64,000 nt of DNA from Steromphala cineraria (GCA_916613615.1 OU744726.1:55568987-55632986), one strand, 5' to 3'; shown: positions 21,600 to 33,860, counted from the stretch's first letter. Numbers and translations: made by a program. Notes: generated from the letters alone by a model not told the origin.

Positions 21600-22870
21600 C
21601 CTATGTGGCACCAAGCATGCCTTTTTAAAGGCTGTTCTTGTTGTCTTTGAAGAGGTAAATAGAAAATAATACGCTACATTATCAAAACGATCAAAATTCA
21701 CAGGATATTCAGAGGTTTAACGTCTGTCATGTAAAATATGCCGTTCTAGACCCCTATTTGATTCAATTGAAGTCAAAACTGTAAATATTGATATTTTAAT
21801 AATAAGGTATATATCAGAAAACTTTAGGGGCAGTAGCACGTTTTTTGATAATTTTATAAATGTTTTAAATTTGTCAAAAAAAAGCTTTATGTATTAATTT
21901 GAAAGTGTCAAAAATCTCATTACACAAGCCAATTATCCATAGTCAGAGGACAAAAGTATGAAGATTGAAGCCATTTTATGTGAACACCTTTAATTCATTT
22001 TGTGTAAGAAAAAGGAATCGCAAGGCTAAACTTTGCATTATATATTTGAATTATTACTGTTCCATTTAGTTTTAATACATTGTCTTTCAAACTGAACCAT
22101 TAATTTTCATTTTCCCGAAATCACTTTATTTATTTCCCCCTAAAAACGTTCTAGCACTGCCAATAATAATCAAAACACTGTAAATTGAAGATTTTTAAAC
22201 CCAGGGCTACTCGATGTTTGACTTTCTAGCTCCTTAAATGATAAAGTGTAACATGGCAAATGTTGTTCTTTGAAAAGCGTGTGTGCAGGTATAATCAAAT
22301 GTAAGATATCTAAATAAGTAAAGGAATTGTGTAATCTATGAAATGTGCCAAAAATTAGGATTTTCCAAAAATCGCAATATTCAAGGATCTGTCATGGACC
22401 CCAAAAATGTTTTTTGACTGTTATTTTTATTTGTTTACTGATCACATCTGCTTTTAAAAAATCAGGATATTTTTTAATTATCTGAAGTAGTTTTGGAACT
22501 AAAATTCTCAAAGGAAAATAACCCTCGAAAAATAAAATAAAAATCGCAATAAAAGTAATAAAATTGCTTATGTCCATTTATTTCCTTAAATATTAACTAA
22601 CTATCAATTAAACAGCATTCATTCAGCTTTCAAATGAGGCATAGCATGCGTCTGTATGTATTGTAGCTAGTGGTAAGAAGTTGTTCAAAGACGCGTACCG
22701 TCAGAACCGCGACATTTCACAAATTTATAGTTTTTCAAAAGTAGCCAAAAATTTATTATTACGGCCGAAAACCTTTATGAACTTAATTGATGGGGAATGG
22801 TGTTGTCCACATTTTTTATTAAATTATCTCTTATAGTAACCAAAATATTTGAGGTTTGAGGGACGCGCAT
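21600..22870 (+). repeat. 1.4-kb repeat, diverged copy 4, carrying a MITE
   Basis: The order of landmarks matches copies 1-3 (AAGAGGTAAATAG, TTATCAAAACGATCAAA, TTTTCCAAAAATCGCAATAT, TTATTACGGCCGAAAACC, TTGATGGGGAATGG) but with many differences. A 350-bp MITE interrupts it at 21826-22162. Confidence 0.7.
21826..22162 (+). mobile_element. GGGGCAGTAGCACG MITE, copy a
   Basis: It begins AGGGGCAGTAGCACGTTTTT and ends ACGTTCTAGCACTGCC. Its interior (AGTCAGAGGACAAAAGTATG, TTTGTGTAAGAAAAAGGAAT) matches the copies at 28699, 36753 and 47369. The right end is degraded and TTAA is not preserved. Confidence 0.8.
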
Positions 22871-23557
22871 AGGGATATTGAATCGAATTTAGACCAGACC
22901 AGACTATCATATTTATAGGTTTGTGTTGAGTATTCATCATATCCTGTGTACATTTATAAATTACTTGTGTTAAACATTTATGTCTGGAAGTCTTATTCTT
23001 ACATGTCCCTTTTCGGTATGAAGTTTTGAAAAAAAAGTTAGTTTTGTAAGTGCGGGTTTGTTCTTTTGAAAAAGTAAATTCGATTCAATAATAACCAATT
23101 CTCAGGAAAAATTTAATAAACCACACAAAAATGACAGCTTGTATAAATTCAAATGTCAACAAAACAACTTTATTGTCGATTTATACATGTCGGCCCAATA
23201 TTTGACATTGGCTTAATGAATAGCATAACTTTAAAATAAATGCTATTTTATTATTTATTTATTTATTTATCGATTAGATTATAATGAGGATTTGTCAGCC
23301 AAATAAAAAAATCAAATTCGATTATCTCTAAATGTGAAAAGTGTGGATTATTAATATCTATCTTCAAATAACACCAGGCAATTCCTAGATATACATAATA
23401 CCACTAACAATTTAAGTGGGAACTGGTTAAACTGGCGACGCCTGATAACCATATGCCAACTCACACCACATTGATAGCTATTTATCTTCAAGGCACGTAG
23501 ACGCCTTGGTCGCATTAAACCTATCGAATATACTGCAGAACATACCACTAAAGCAAA
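22871..23557. promoter_or_regulatory. Upstream region of UROC1, no motif identified
   Basis: AT-rich sequence with a TTTA-rich simple repeat near 23255. It must contain the 5-prime UTR and promoter of UROC1 if exon 1 is the first exon, but no TATA box or initiator can be assigned with confidence. Confidence 0.25.
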
Positions 23558-23683
23558 ATGTCCACACTGAAAGACCTCTGTGCAGGTTTACCTTTGAATC
23601 CACTGCCTCCAGTGCGCCCACGGGATGAGACAGTACCTCACGCACCAGCCACAACCCCAAACCTTACTGCGAATGAAAGGAAA
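23558..23683 (+). CDS. UROC1: Urocanate hydratase, exon 1
   Basis: Urocanate hydratase converts urocanate to imidazolonepropionate with tightly bound NAD, the second step of histidine breakdown in the cytosol. This exon encodes the N-terminus: ATG at 23558, reading MSTLKDLCAGLPLNPLPPVR, then RDETVPHAPATTPNLT, 42 codons in all. This proline-rich start is characteristic of animal urocanases. The exon ends at AAA|GTAAGT, phase 0, and the next coding exon is 22 kb away at 45656. The ATG is the natural start because the conserved family N-terminus begins there. Confidence 0.93.
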
Positions 23684-24084
23684 GTAAGTCAAAATAAAAT
23701 CCTTTTAGCTACTTCAATGAAATAACGCCTCTAACCTTTCGTATGTGAAGCGTGTTACGAAATGCGCATAACAGCAATACAAAGTCATATCATCGCAACT
23801 ATTTTTTCTCAGTAGCGAATATAAATCGGTATTATTATGGTTAGGGAAGAAGTCCTCTTCGAAGCATCATTGTAGTAAAACAAGATAAGCTATTCCCTCC
23901 TACAAGATGTCCTTACATAACACATTGCGGAATATTATTTCATAGTTCTGTTTGGTTGTTTTTCCGTGTCAAATTTCAGAAATCTTCTTTGTCATCAAAG
24001 CTACTTCATGACCATGACTGCGCCTCATTATTTTGACGTATCTTCCCTCTGTAATGAAGACATCGGTTAATTCAAATAGCGCCC

Positions 24085-24210
24085 TTATAGTCCAGCAGAT
24101 ATGTGAAGAATTTATATACAATTGTGCCTTTAATGATACAAGCATGAAATTTGGTACACAGTTAGGGGGTACCCTTAGAGTGAAATCTGGATATAGGGAC
24201 ATTCCAGATT
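24085..24210 (+). repeat. Short dispersed repeat shared with 33040-33180
   Basis: The text around AGTCCAGCAGATATGTG, ATGATACAAGCATGAAATTTGG and ATAGGGACATT is found as reverse complement at 33040-33180. No coding role is seen. Confidence 0.5.
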
Positions 24211-24353
24211 CTCTCTAAGATTTAAATGGCGGCTACAAACTAATGAATGAAGATAGTTAATGAATTATACCAACCAGTTTAAATCCTTATTACGTGTGTT
24301 TGGTGTAAAACACAATTTAGGTATTATGTAATTACTTGTTGTGCATATGCTAT

Positions 24354-24618
24354 CAGTCAAAGTAAACCTAGCCTCAATAATACTCGTTTCACTCCACTAT
24401 TGAGTCTAGCAAGATGTAGGAGAAGGTCGCGTCAGCCGATCGTTGGAATTGACCAATCAGGGATCGTCTTACCAAGTCGCAATAGTATGCATTCGCACAT
24501 ATAACGTTGGAGGCTCATAGTTCGGCGAAAGGTTGGCTGACGCGACCTGCTACTCCATCTTGCTAGACTCAATATCGTAGTGAAGCGAGCATCATTGAAG
24601 CTAGGTTTACTTAAACTG
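24354..24618. mobile_element. 265-bp foldback MITE, copy 1, 9-bp target duplication
   Basis: Long inverted ends (CAGTCAAAGTAAACCTAGCC on the left, complement on the right) run inward for about 85 bp and include the GTCGCGTCAGCC motif. The flanks ATATGCTAT (24345-24353) and ATATGCTTT (24619-24627) match at 8 of 9 positions. A sister copy at 48260-48525 has nearly the same length. A 9-10 bp duplication points to Mutator-like mobilisation. Confidence 0.75.
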
Positions 24619-24639
24619 ATATGCTTTGCAATTATTTCT

Positions 24640-26050
24640 TGCTGAGCTCAAAAAAAGCATCTGCAGTGGGTAAAAAAAAAGATTTTTTAATTGCTATTGC
24701 AGAATTCGGCCCGCCGATTAGATATCTGACTCCACAGGACTTCAGTCTTTGCTTGTTGATAAAACATTTGTTCAAAAACTCTCTTAACAATTATCAGTTT
24801 CAAAATATTTTCAATCCGAGACTGCATTAGTGGTGCTGCATACTGCGTAACCGACAATGGCTAATAAACAGTTCAAGCTTTTGAATCAACAGGCTAGAAT
24901 GCTACTCGTCTACTCTGACTGACTGGAAGAAGTGCGTTTTATTTTCAGGAAAAAAAAGAAGAGGTTATTTCTTGTCCCGCTGATTTCCAGCAAAATATAG
25001 GTTCTGAATAGGCGGAGATATAAAATGGGCTCCAGCTCTCTACCATGCGTGGCGAGAGGCCTCGCGCAGGTTATGTTGAGTCCGGGATGGATCTCAACAG
25101 TGATTACCAACCTCGGCAGTGACGGTTTGTTTTGGGACGGTCCGATCTCCTGGTGTAGATCGGTAGAAACCTGCGATATGCCTTAGGTTCGGTAGGTAAG
25201 CTTTTCATCTGAGCCATTCAAGAAACCCTCTGCCAGGGACACGAGTAGTTCAATAGCAGGACTTGACCAACAGGCTGGCAGGAGGAGCGGAGATCGGGTT
25301 TGTTCACTCACAAGAAGAGTAGAGGGGTAGGTAAGCCACTGACCACTCTAGATATAACAATTGCCGTTTTATTTACTATTAAATTTACGTTAAAATCATA
25401 AAAATACAAAATAATTGAAAATATGAGAAAAAATGTGAGACCACTGAAACTTGGCTAAATATAAATATTGTCATTGGTGAGAAACCACGCATGAAACTTT
25501 GGATTTTTTAAATCAAAAATAAATTTTTGATCTTTAGTTGACATTCAAATAGAGAAACTTTTTTTTTTTATCATGCACGATAAAGCCTAGCAAAACATTG
25601 ATTTTTCAGTACTTTTTTCAACCATAATTTCGAAAATTTCGAAAATTTTCACTTCTGTGAGTAAATTTGAGATTCTTTGAGTTTGACAAACACTTCTTTT
25701 CCCTTTAGATAAGCCATTATCTTAAAAAGTCGCCAGTTTTTCTTAGTGAAGCTTTTTTCAAATTTGATATTTTATAATTTTGAAGGCCCATCACATGAGA
25801 CTCACAGCACATATACTCTTGATTGGTGCTTAATTAATTCTTATTTAATATAACAGTTGATTCAATAGATTGAGATAAACTCACATTTTCTTAATTAATC
25901 CAAAATGCCTCTAAAAGTAAAGTCTTAAAGTTAATTAATCCATATTTAGATATCACAACATCCTTCTTGATACCTCAAGTACAAACAATTCATGTTTTCT
26001 TAACAGTATCTTTGATGTTAATGTCCATTTAACCTGTTTTTATAGTAATA
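24640..26050. other. UROC1: Intronic sequence with a GC-richer block at 25020-25330
   Basis: Most of this is AT-rich and featureless. The block 25020-25330 is clearly more GC-rich than its surroundings and could be a 5-prime piece of the DIRS-like element that follows, but no protein motif supports that. Confidence 0.25.
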
Positions 26051-26110
26051 GGACTTTTTTTCCGGAGGACTTTTTTACCGGTACTTTTTTTCCAAGGACT
26101 TTTTTTCCTA
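26051..26110. repeat. GGACTTTTTTTCC short tandem repeat
   Basis: Four imperfect copies of GGACTTTTTTTCC separated by GGA or GGTA. Confidence 0.7.
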
Positions 26111-26408
26111 TAATCTTGGCATCAGCTGGGACTGGATCCTTTTGTGAGTCACTTTCTGAAGCGGGGGTTCCAGATACCAGTTTCGTCTCTGCCCACCTCT
26201 CACCTGCGACTCAACGGAGCATCGCGGCGGGCGGCAGACAAGCTCAACGTTTCGTTTGAATAGATGGATATTCTTATATCCAAGGGGGCAGTGGAGGAAA
26301 TCCTGGTCCCAAACCTCAAGTCGGGCCGGGGTTTTTGCCCCCCTATGTTCGTTCCACCCAAGAGAAACAGGAGAAAACAGCAGCTGATTAACAACATGTT
26401 GAAGTTAA
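26110..26408 (+). pseudogene. DIRS-like reverse transcriptase, 5-prime part, interrupted
   Basis: The frame near 26264 reads DILISKGAVEEIL, then GRGFCPPMFVPPKRN, which corresponds to the first conserved RT block of DIRS-type (tyrosine-recombinase) retroelements. The frame upstream carries remnants with a stop near 26262. It is cut at 26408 by the TTAA transposon; the RT continues on the other side at 31086. DIRS elements insert through a tyrosine recombinase instead of an integrase. This copy is decayed and non-functional. Confidence 0.65.
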
Positions 26409-27690
26409 AGAAGGGCCGCATAACCTTTTTTAAATATATTTTTCAAAAGATATTGATCAAATAACTATATAACATAAATATTAGGCCAAAACAGCAACGA
26501 TACACAGTTTCTCAATGAAGCTACAGCTAAGTAAACATTGCGTAACAAGGCGTCTGCTTGTCGCCGTCCAGCGACAATCCAAAACAAGGCTGAGAGGCCA
26601 CGGGCAGGGGATACCGGAAGTGACGTGGCAGTAGGCGAAGCGTTCGTCTGCTTATAAGGAAAATGATAGGCGAAATCCGCAGTACTGCCTTTTCAAAGCG
26701 ATTAACAGTATGTTATATCATTGTGTTGCTGTCAACTGTCCTAGAATATCTCCTGATGAAGTCTCCGTAGACAAATGCCCATCATATTGATGGTTTCACG
26801 CCAAATTGACCCGCTGTGTTAGGTCAAACAGAGCAATGTGACAATCTACATCGAACTCACGTGTTCCGATCACTACACCGATTTTCTGCTTCGAGCTCGC
26901 ATTTTCACTGAATGAACAGTTTGGCATGCAGAGAAAAGGGAGATTAGTAAAATATAAAACATAGCACAAAGTTTTGGGCTGATTTATGGTAATAATCCGA
27001 ATATACAATACTCACATTTAGACTTGAACGTTGTGTAAAAAGGTTGAATAAACAATGACATTGGTCTGCAGGTGTTACTTACTTTCTTTAGATCAGATAC
27101 TCACTTATTACACAATTACTTTACTGTCTATCGTATTTCCTGTCTGTTTCCTAATTAAATGCTATCAAATGATGACTATAGCAGGTAGGTTATATAATGC
27201 ACAATCATCAACACCTGGCTATTTTATGACATCAGCTAATTAGGTAACATCAAATAGCAATTGTATTCCTTAACATCCCTTTTTTCTCCGATTGGTAAAT
27301 TATAACCTATTAACCTGAAATTAGGAATACCGTTTTTGCTCTATCTGATAATTATTTTGGATAAGGTTCATTTAATAAATCTTCATTCTGTTTGGCCATG
27401 TATCGGGTATTGTTGTGGAAAATATCTCCTCTATGTACAAGAGTGAAAACATTAAGATTTTCAGTGAAATGCCCTATTAAAATAATGTTTTAAACAAGAC
27501 ATCAGTGATCATCCAATACATGTCTTTCATTGAGAATTGTAACTTGTCCATCACTAAATGAAATAACTAAGAAAAACGTATATATTTTTTATCCTGTTAC
27601 AAAATGAAGTCAAAGGCAATTCTAAAAAAATGGTTTAAATGTAAATAAAAATAGTATTGTATAATAACATCCTTTCTGCTGTGCTACTAA

Positions 27691-30676
27691 ACACTGTGCG
27701 TAAACCGATGACCGTAACTTTAGTTACGATCATCCCAACATGGCGGCAGGTCATACGCTTCGGAACTTTTCACGCGATATTCTAGTTGTTCAGATACATT
27801 CAGATAAATTCAATAATGCGCTTAGATGCAGGTTGACGTGGAGACGAGATTCTAAAAATATTACCTTTTATAAATACATATTAATGCAGATATTCAAGTT
27901 TTTAAAATCGGGCATGATGACGGTAACTGGAAAATCATAAATGAGCATGATGACGGTAACTGAAAAGTATAGATGACGGTAACTGCATACAGGAAAGTAA
28001 TAAAATGAGTATTAGCGTGTAAGAAATAACAAATTTTCACCTTTGAAGAGGTCACAGAGGGTGGTTGAAGTCGAATTCACCAGCTGATCATCTGATAACC
28101 TGTGTAATGATTTGTATTGTAGTTTTTTATTATATTTTAGAAGCACTAAACAACGTACTGGACAACGCAATGCAGGTATCTTTTTAAAGTTATATAATAC
28201 ACTGTAATCATTTTGTAACCAGCACTGTATAATATCTTTTATTCATTTGAAATTTATTTAAACATTATGTGGTTTTATTTTCTTATGATGTGTTTCAATT
28301 TGATTTTATATTAACAGCCGTTAGAAAAAACATTGTCCCTGTTTGTTGATTGTTGAATTTTAGAAAATTCGTTTTGGAATTATTAAGAAAACGTTAACAA
28401 TTTTTAAAGAATACTTTCTGAAAATAATGTTTCAAGTAATTTAGGAAATCCATGGAAGTCGATTTTATCACTAGTAGGTATTGATATTTTGACAAGTAAA
28501 GGAAACCAATAAGAACTCCGTATCAAGAGGTAAGATGACCCCGACCAACCGTTGTTGCACTTATTAAAGCCCACTGTCTAATTACGGGTTTTACCTGTTT
28601 TGATTGGGAAACATGAAAAACGAATTTAAGCCCTGGGCTTAAAAACGAAATATGACTATAATAAAAGGATATGTTGTATTTTATGAAAATTTAATTTCAA
28701 GGGGCAGTAGCACGATTTTAGGGGTAATATAAGGTGAAGGCCGGAAAACGAAAATAAATGGTTCCAAAGGCAATGTATTTAAACTATTATAAGGCCATAA
28801 TAAATTTAATATATGATGTAAAATTCAGCATATGGCCTTTGCGATTTCCTTTTCTTACACAAAGTCAATTAAATGTGTTCACACAAAAATGACCCAATGA
28901 ATCTTATAATTTGTTCCATGACTATGGATGATTGGTTTGTCTAATGGGAATTTTGACACTTTCAACATAATACATTAAGCATTAATTTACAATAATCAGT
29001 GAAAAAATTGAAATATGAAATTTTCAATAAACGTTCTACTGTCCCTTTAAGTTTCAAAGGTGTTATAGAAATTTCATTAATTATCAACCGCTGGGAATAG
29101 CCATTTCACAGAACACAATAATATTGTTTTTAGAGAGGCAAATACATAGCAAACGATTGAATAACTTGAGTGATTTAATCTTACACATTGTAATGTAGAA
29201 TGATTTATGATGACCTTTTTAGTGATACTGGAAGGCAAACTCTCGTTATACACAGATTTCATAGTAATAAACATTTTAATGTTTTATTTCAGCCAGTTAT
29301 CCAAGGGATTTATATGGCACGCATTCTGATTTTTGTTTAATTACTATTGCCCTTGTGAAATGATATAAATACAATGAAAACAATCATACGAGTAGTCATT
29401 GACAACAATCAGATGACATGATACTTACAAACGGTGATATATAAAAGGAAATATATTTTGTATCTATACAAAAGGAAAACGCGTATATACGAATACTTAT
29501 AACATATGCCATTGTCTCAGTATTGAAATCTTCAAAATATATCTGTGTAGTTCCTGTGTGCAGTAAAATACAATGAGCCGGTTACTATCAGGAAGCTATG
29601 CAGTTTGAAACTTTACTTTAAACGTTACTTTATTGGTTACTACCAGACTAGTATATGAATCATCTAGCTTTATATTTGTTCCAGTAACCTGGGGTGCAAA
29701 TGTAATTTGACCCTTCTTTTCTGTGATTTAAGAGTCGCATTTGATTCCTCTTTATCATAGACTTTGTAAACTCTAAAGTATTGCGTCAAATCTTGTGAAT
29801 GAGACCGATTAAGAGTTTTATGCTTTTCAGTGTCTTATTGTGAACCAGACTATATATCACAAAGCGATTAATATTCTTTGGCTACAAAATCCAGGACAGT
29901 GGATTCTTGCCGTAAAATATAGGTTTTTCTAAAACTATGGTTCAGCGAAATCGTTTCTAATTGATTCAGGGTGAATATTTTAAGATAGAATAATTATCAA
30001 GATATTTTGACAACTATATTCTTTATTTTAAATGTTTGTTGAATTCAATTATAGATTTTAATGTTCGTAGTGAAATATGTTATTGTTATTCGGTAACTTT
30101 ACAGTTTAATTCGGAAATGAGTCGTTAAAACAAATATGCCAGCAATTTCGCCCAGAATTTTTTTTCTTAAATTGGACGTTTTTAGATTGTTCATGTGCTG
30201 TTGTTGAGTGAAGTATATAGGAATGAAATAAGTTATGTGGCTTCAAATGGGCACCAGTATAAGAAACTCTTTCTCCTGTAAATGTATTATACAAAAATAT
30301 ACCATCAACCTTCGTTTGAATTACTAAAATGTTAACGATTTTTTTTCATTAAAAGTTACACGCACTGATCTAGGAAATGCTCAGTTACCGTCATCCTAGC
30401 TATGACGAACATTTCAGTTACCGTCATCATCATGTTTCAGTTACCGTCATCATGCCCGATTTTTAAAACTTGAATATATTCAATAATATGCATTTACAAA
30501 GGGAAATATTTTTAGAATCTCGTCTCCACGTCAACCTGCATCTAAGCGCATTATTGAATTTATCTGAATGTATCTAAACAACTAGAATATCGCGCGAAAA
30601 GTTCCGAAGCGTATGACCTGCCGCCATGTTGGGATGATCGTAACTAAAGTTACGGTCATCGGTTTACGCACAGTGT
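27691..30676. mobile_element. 3.0-kb long-TIR element with subterminal iterons
   Basis: Inverted repeats of about 280 bp form the two ends (ACACTGTGCGTAAACCGATG at 27691, complement ending at 30676). Within each TIR the motif GATGACGGTAACTG occurs three times (27918-27980 and 30380-30460), and a related GATGACCGTAACT lies near the tip. Such iterons are typical transposase-binding sites. The interior has no transposase-like frame, so it is non-autonomous. A clean target duplication is not visible, and about 140 bp of the host transposon are missing at the site. A frame starting MAAGHTLRN inside the left TIR (27740) is unlikely to be a gene. Confidence 0.7.
28699..29048 (-). mobile_element. GGGGCAGTAGCACG MITE, copy b
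   Basis: Reverse orientation relative to the other copies: begins AAGGGGCAGTAGCACGATTT and ends ACGTTCTACTGTCCCTTT. The interior matches copy c (TTTCCTTTTCTTACACAAAG as complement). It sits inside the 3-kb long-TIR element. Confidence 0.82.
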
Positions 30677-31085
30677 ACATACTGTAGCATTATGCGCACA
30701 ACTTCGTTTCTAATCAGGGTCTTACGTTTTCATCAATACAAATTGCCAGTTGAATAAATAAACTACCGATTTATTGAAGGTTTGAGATGTTTGCATGTTG
30801 TTTAGGGTGTTTAATCGACGGTTAAACATCGAGCTGTACTGTTAGCTTGTGTTGTTTTACATAACGAGGGCACAAAAGGGGGTATCACATCACCTACTAA
30901 CACGTCACGAGGCAGTCACGCGTTTTATTCTGTTCGCCGGCCTAATTAGGCGGTGTTCTTTATACAGTCGTAATTAAGCCGTTTCTAGGTCGATTTCAGA
31001 AATTTAAAGTTGAGTCCATGTGAAATTGTTATCACTATTTCATGAATCCCGAAAGTTGCCATATAGCATTTCAGTACCTCTTTAA

Positions 31086-32480
31086 CACACTCTTTCCTCG
31101 TACTGCCGCCATATCTTTGTCACTTGTTTTTGTCATCAGTCATGCGGTTGCTCGAGCCCTAGAAATCGAGAACACAACCTTGCACATTCCCATTTCCGAG
31201 ACCACCGCAAGTACCTCAGTTTCGTTCTGGCGGAGCGCCATTCTCAGTGGAATGTGCTCCCATTTGGAATATCATTCGCTCCGTGGATTTTCACCAGGGT
31301 GACTCAACAATAGTGAATTTTCTTTTCGCTCACAATGTCCAGTTTATTCCATTCGTGGACGACGGGTTCCATACCCATCGCTGATTGCTCTGGGGTTGGA
31401 GTTGTTGATTAATCTGTCCAAGTCAGACCTTAAGCCAACCACCTCGCTCACCTTCCTGGGCACTATTCTGGACGCTGCACAGCCCCAAGCTAACGCATTG
31501 AGCGAATAGACTTCTTGCTCCACTAGGTCCAATAGATCATCGGGTTCCACACCTAAGTGCAGGAGGGGTTGGCTGCAGTTGAGATCATTTCAGGTCTTCC
31601 TAAACGTGCACGTCAGGGAAAAGGTGTCCAGACATGTGTTCCTGCTTAGCCATGACCTCATGGAGGAGGCAAACGTCTTCAGAGGTGTCCTGCTCAACCC
31701 ATTAAAGGTGAAGCAGTAGGTGTCTGGTCTCAGATTCAGTGGGATCTGGTAATTGTCCCTGAGCACTTACGTTCGGATGTCTGCAAGCCCTTATTGGAGA
31801 TGATCATCCTATGCCTGAAAGTTAAGTAAGTTTATTCGTGGCAATGGCTTTCGGCTGCCAGGAATTCGAAGCTGCATGCTTTGCAGGCTGATTTGATTCG
31901 CTTTGAAGTGAGGGATGAGGGAATAATCACAAAGAAACTTTGCACCGGACCTCGTGTGTAAGATCCAGGGGTCTGATGATTGAGGCAGGGTGTTTCACAT
32001 TCACGCCCTTGCATGATCGGCATTCCCCACGGACGAAGATTGCAGTTTCTCTCTCATGTTCATGCTCTTCGTATCTACTAGGAACGCACGCATTCCTTCT
32101 GGTAGGGGAGTAGGAGGCCATCCCCATTTGCAGCGGAGTACAAAGGAGACAGACAGTGCCTTCAGTGTCTATCAGTGGTCTGCTATCCTCGAGGCTTACA
32201 AAGCCCGGGGTTGACCGCAGCCAGCTCTTTCAAACTTTTACGAGATCCGTGCAGTCTCTGTCACCATAGGTTTTCACATCAATATTGCTGTGGCGGACAT
32301 CCGATGGACTGTTTTTGGAAGTCATACATGCTCTTTGCCAACCACTACCCTCGAGACGTTTCTACGGAAGACGGACATTGCAAGGTGACTCAGGTACGCG
32401 CTTAACAATGCACTTCAGGTCTTGCTACCCCAGAGGGATTGCAGCTCACCGTTAGATCGCATTCACATGTTGTTGTTTTT
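31086..32480 (+). pseudogene. DIRS-like reverse transcriptase (3-prime part) and tyrosine recombinase, decayed
   Basis: In shifting frames the following can be read: HIPISETT; QWNVLPFGISFAPWIFTRV at about 31237-31295 (RT palm); FVDDGF at 31352-31369 (catalytic aspartates); INLSKSDLKPTTSLTFLG (RT thumb); WDLVIVPEHLRSDVCKPL, the start of the tyrosine recombinase; FVAMAFGC; LRIY.ERTHSF; and a C-terminal RWIV-like stretch near 32308. Many stops and frameshifts break it. DIRS order (RT, then recombinase) is kept. It continues from the fragment ending at 26408. Confidence 0.75.
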
Positions 32481-32900
32481 AACTTTGCATCAATTTTCCA
32501 TTGTGTTGGTTGTCTTTCTTTCTGGTTCGGGGCTTGTTACACCCTTTTAACGGGGGCCCGGACCTCCCTTCTATAAGTTTGACTGTTGAGGTGGTTACCT
32601 TCCTGCTTGGGTCTCGCAGCCCTTTACCGCTGTTGTAATCTGGGCTACAGTGAGTCGGAGATGGTAATAGTAAGTTAAATAATAATACGTTTTTTAGTAA
32701 ACGTCATTATTATATATATTTTCCGTTGACAACTCACCAATCCTTCATTCCTACCCTTGCCTCCCCTCCTGCGAGTAGGGTGGCTCTGGTGACCGTTCTC
32801 TGAGGCTTGGTTACATGACCAAAGCCAGCACTGGGACAGATAACTCCCGTCTTCTTTGATCTGTGTAATCTTGTTGAGAGATAATTAAATATATTTAGTG
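32481..32900 (+). mobile_element. Probable 3-prime end of the DIRS-like element
   Basis: Non-coding sequence after the recombinase. It includes a short palindrome, AATAATACGTTT then AAACGTCATTATT (32678-32709), and a GC-rich stretch. Terminal inverted structures are usual for DIRS elements, but the matching 5-prime end was not found. Confidence 0.35.
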
Positions 32901-33039
32901 AAAAATAAAGACCAAATAATGTTTTTTGAGACTTTTCACTTAATTATCATCATAAACACAAAATTCCTTGGTGTTCTTCTCCAAGTACTATGACTTAGAT
33001 AATGTTATCTTACTATACCAGAAAGCCGCCATTTTTAAA

Positions 33040-33180
33040 TGGCCGCCATTTTTGTTCTGGGAATAAATTTAAATGTCCCTATAACTCAAAATCTACATAA
33101 ATGAATGCTCTATCAGTATACCAAGTTTCATGCTTGTATCACAAAAAGCACAATTTCCCCACATATCTGCTGGACTATAC
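33040..33180 (-). repeat. Inverted copy of the repeat at 24085-24210
   Basis: Shares ATGTCCCTATA, CAAGTTTCATGCTTGTATCA and CATATCTGCTGGACTATA with the earlier copy on the opposite strand. Confidence 0.5.
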
Positions 33181-33341
33181 GGTTTATATGAAATGTCTGC
33201 CTCATGCATCACGGACAAATAAAGGAAGTCAGGGCTCGCAGGACCAACGACGACGTCAATATCAGTAGTATTTGCATATGAAAATGTCAATGTATTCCTT
33301 GGTTGCGTTTGAGCGAATGTTTCTCAAATTTGTTGACATTT
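33177..33341 (+). repeat. 160-bp direct repeat, copy 1
   Basis: From ACGGTTTATATGAAATGTCT to TCTCAAATTTGTTGACA; repeated at 33638-33797 with about 8 differences. Confidence 0.85.
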
Positions 33342-33637
33342 GTTGACATTAATGTTATACTCAATGAAATATGTTTATTTATTGTGTGACCTTGAGTGTC
33401 AAAGGTCAAGGCCATGAGAAAATGCCCAATTTGGTGAGGCCTGTAAAAGGCGGAACAGGGTAAGGTGTCCCGCAAACGCTAATCTAGTTGTGAGCGGTTT
33501 TGTAAATGTTTCATTTAAAAAACCAGCATGTCTTTATATAACTCTTATATCATAGTTATCAACATCTCTGCATGAAAATCGTGTTTATAATGAAGAGCCA
33601 TGCTGCAAGCACGACTTGATTGCTGTTGCTCGCCTCA

Positions 33638-33797
33638 TACGGTTTATATGAAATGTCTGCCTCATGCAACTGACAAATAAAGGAAGACAGTGCTCGCAGG
33701 ACCAATGACGACGTCAATATCAGTAGTATTTGCATATGAAAATGTAAATGTATTCCTTGGTTGCGTTTGAGCGAATGTTTCTCAAATTTGTTGACAG
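33638..33797 (+). repeat. 160-bp direct repeat, copy 2
   Basis: Second copy of the segment at 33177-33341. The two lie about 460 bp apart with unrelated sequence between them. Confidence 0.85.
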
Positions 33798-33860
33798 TTC
33801 GTTAAATTATAATAAATTGAATAAATTTTTGTCACGATTTAAATTGGACTGTGCTCTAAG

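Larger units (their letters stand above)
26409..31081 (-). mobile_element. TTAA transposon, copy 2, enlarged by a nested element
   Basis: Flanked by TTAA at 26405-26408 and 31082-31085. The left side is the reverse complement of 15960-17217 and the right side of 15405-15810, so the orientation is opposite to copy 1. Joining the flanks restores a continuous DIRS-like RT region. In place of about 140 bp present in copy 1 it carries the long-TIR element 27691-30676. Excluding that element it is about 1.7 kb. Confidence 0.82.

Noticed and set aside
27740..27940. 66-codon frame beginning MAAGHTLRN
   Set aside because: It lies inside the terminal inverted repeat and runs into the iteron region; the other TIR does not keep it as a gene.
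31042..31302. 86-codon frame treated as a gene
   Set aside because: It starts inside the TTAA transposon and crosses into the DIRS relic; the RT motif lies in a different frame, so this is a chance fusion frame.
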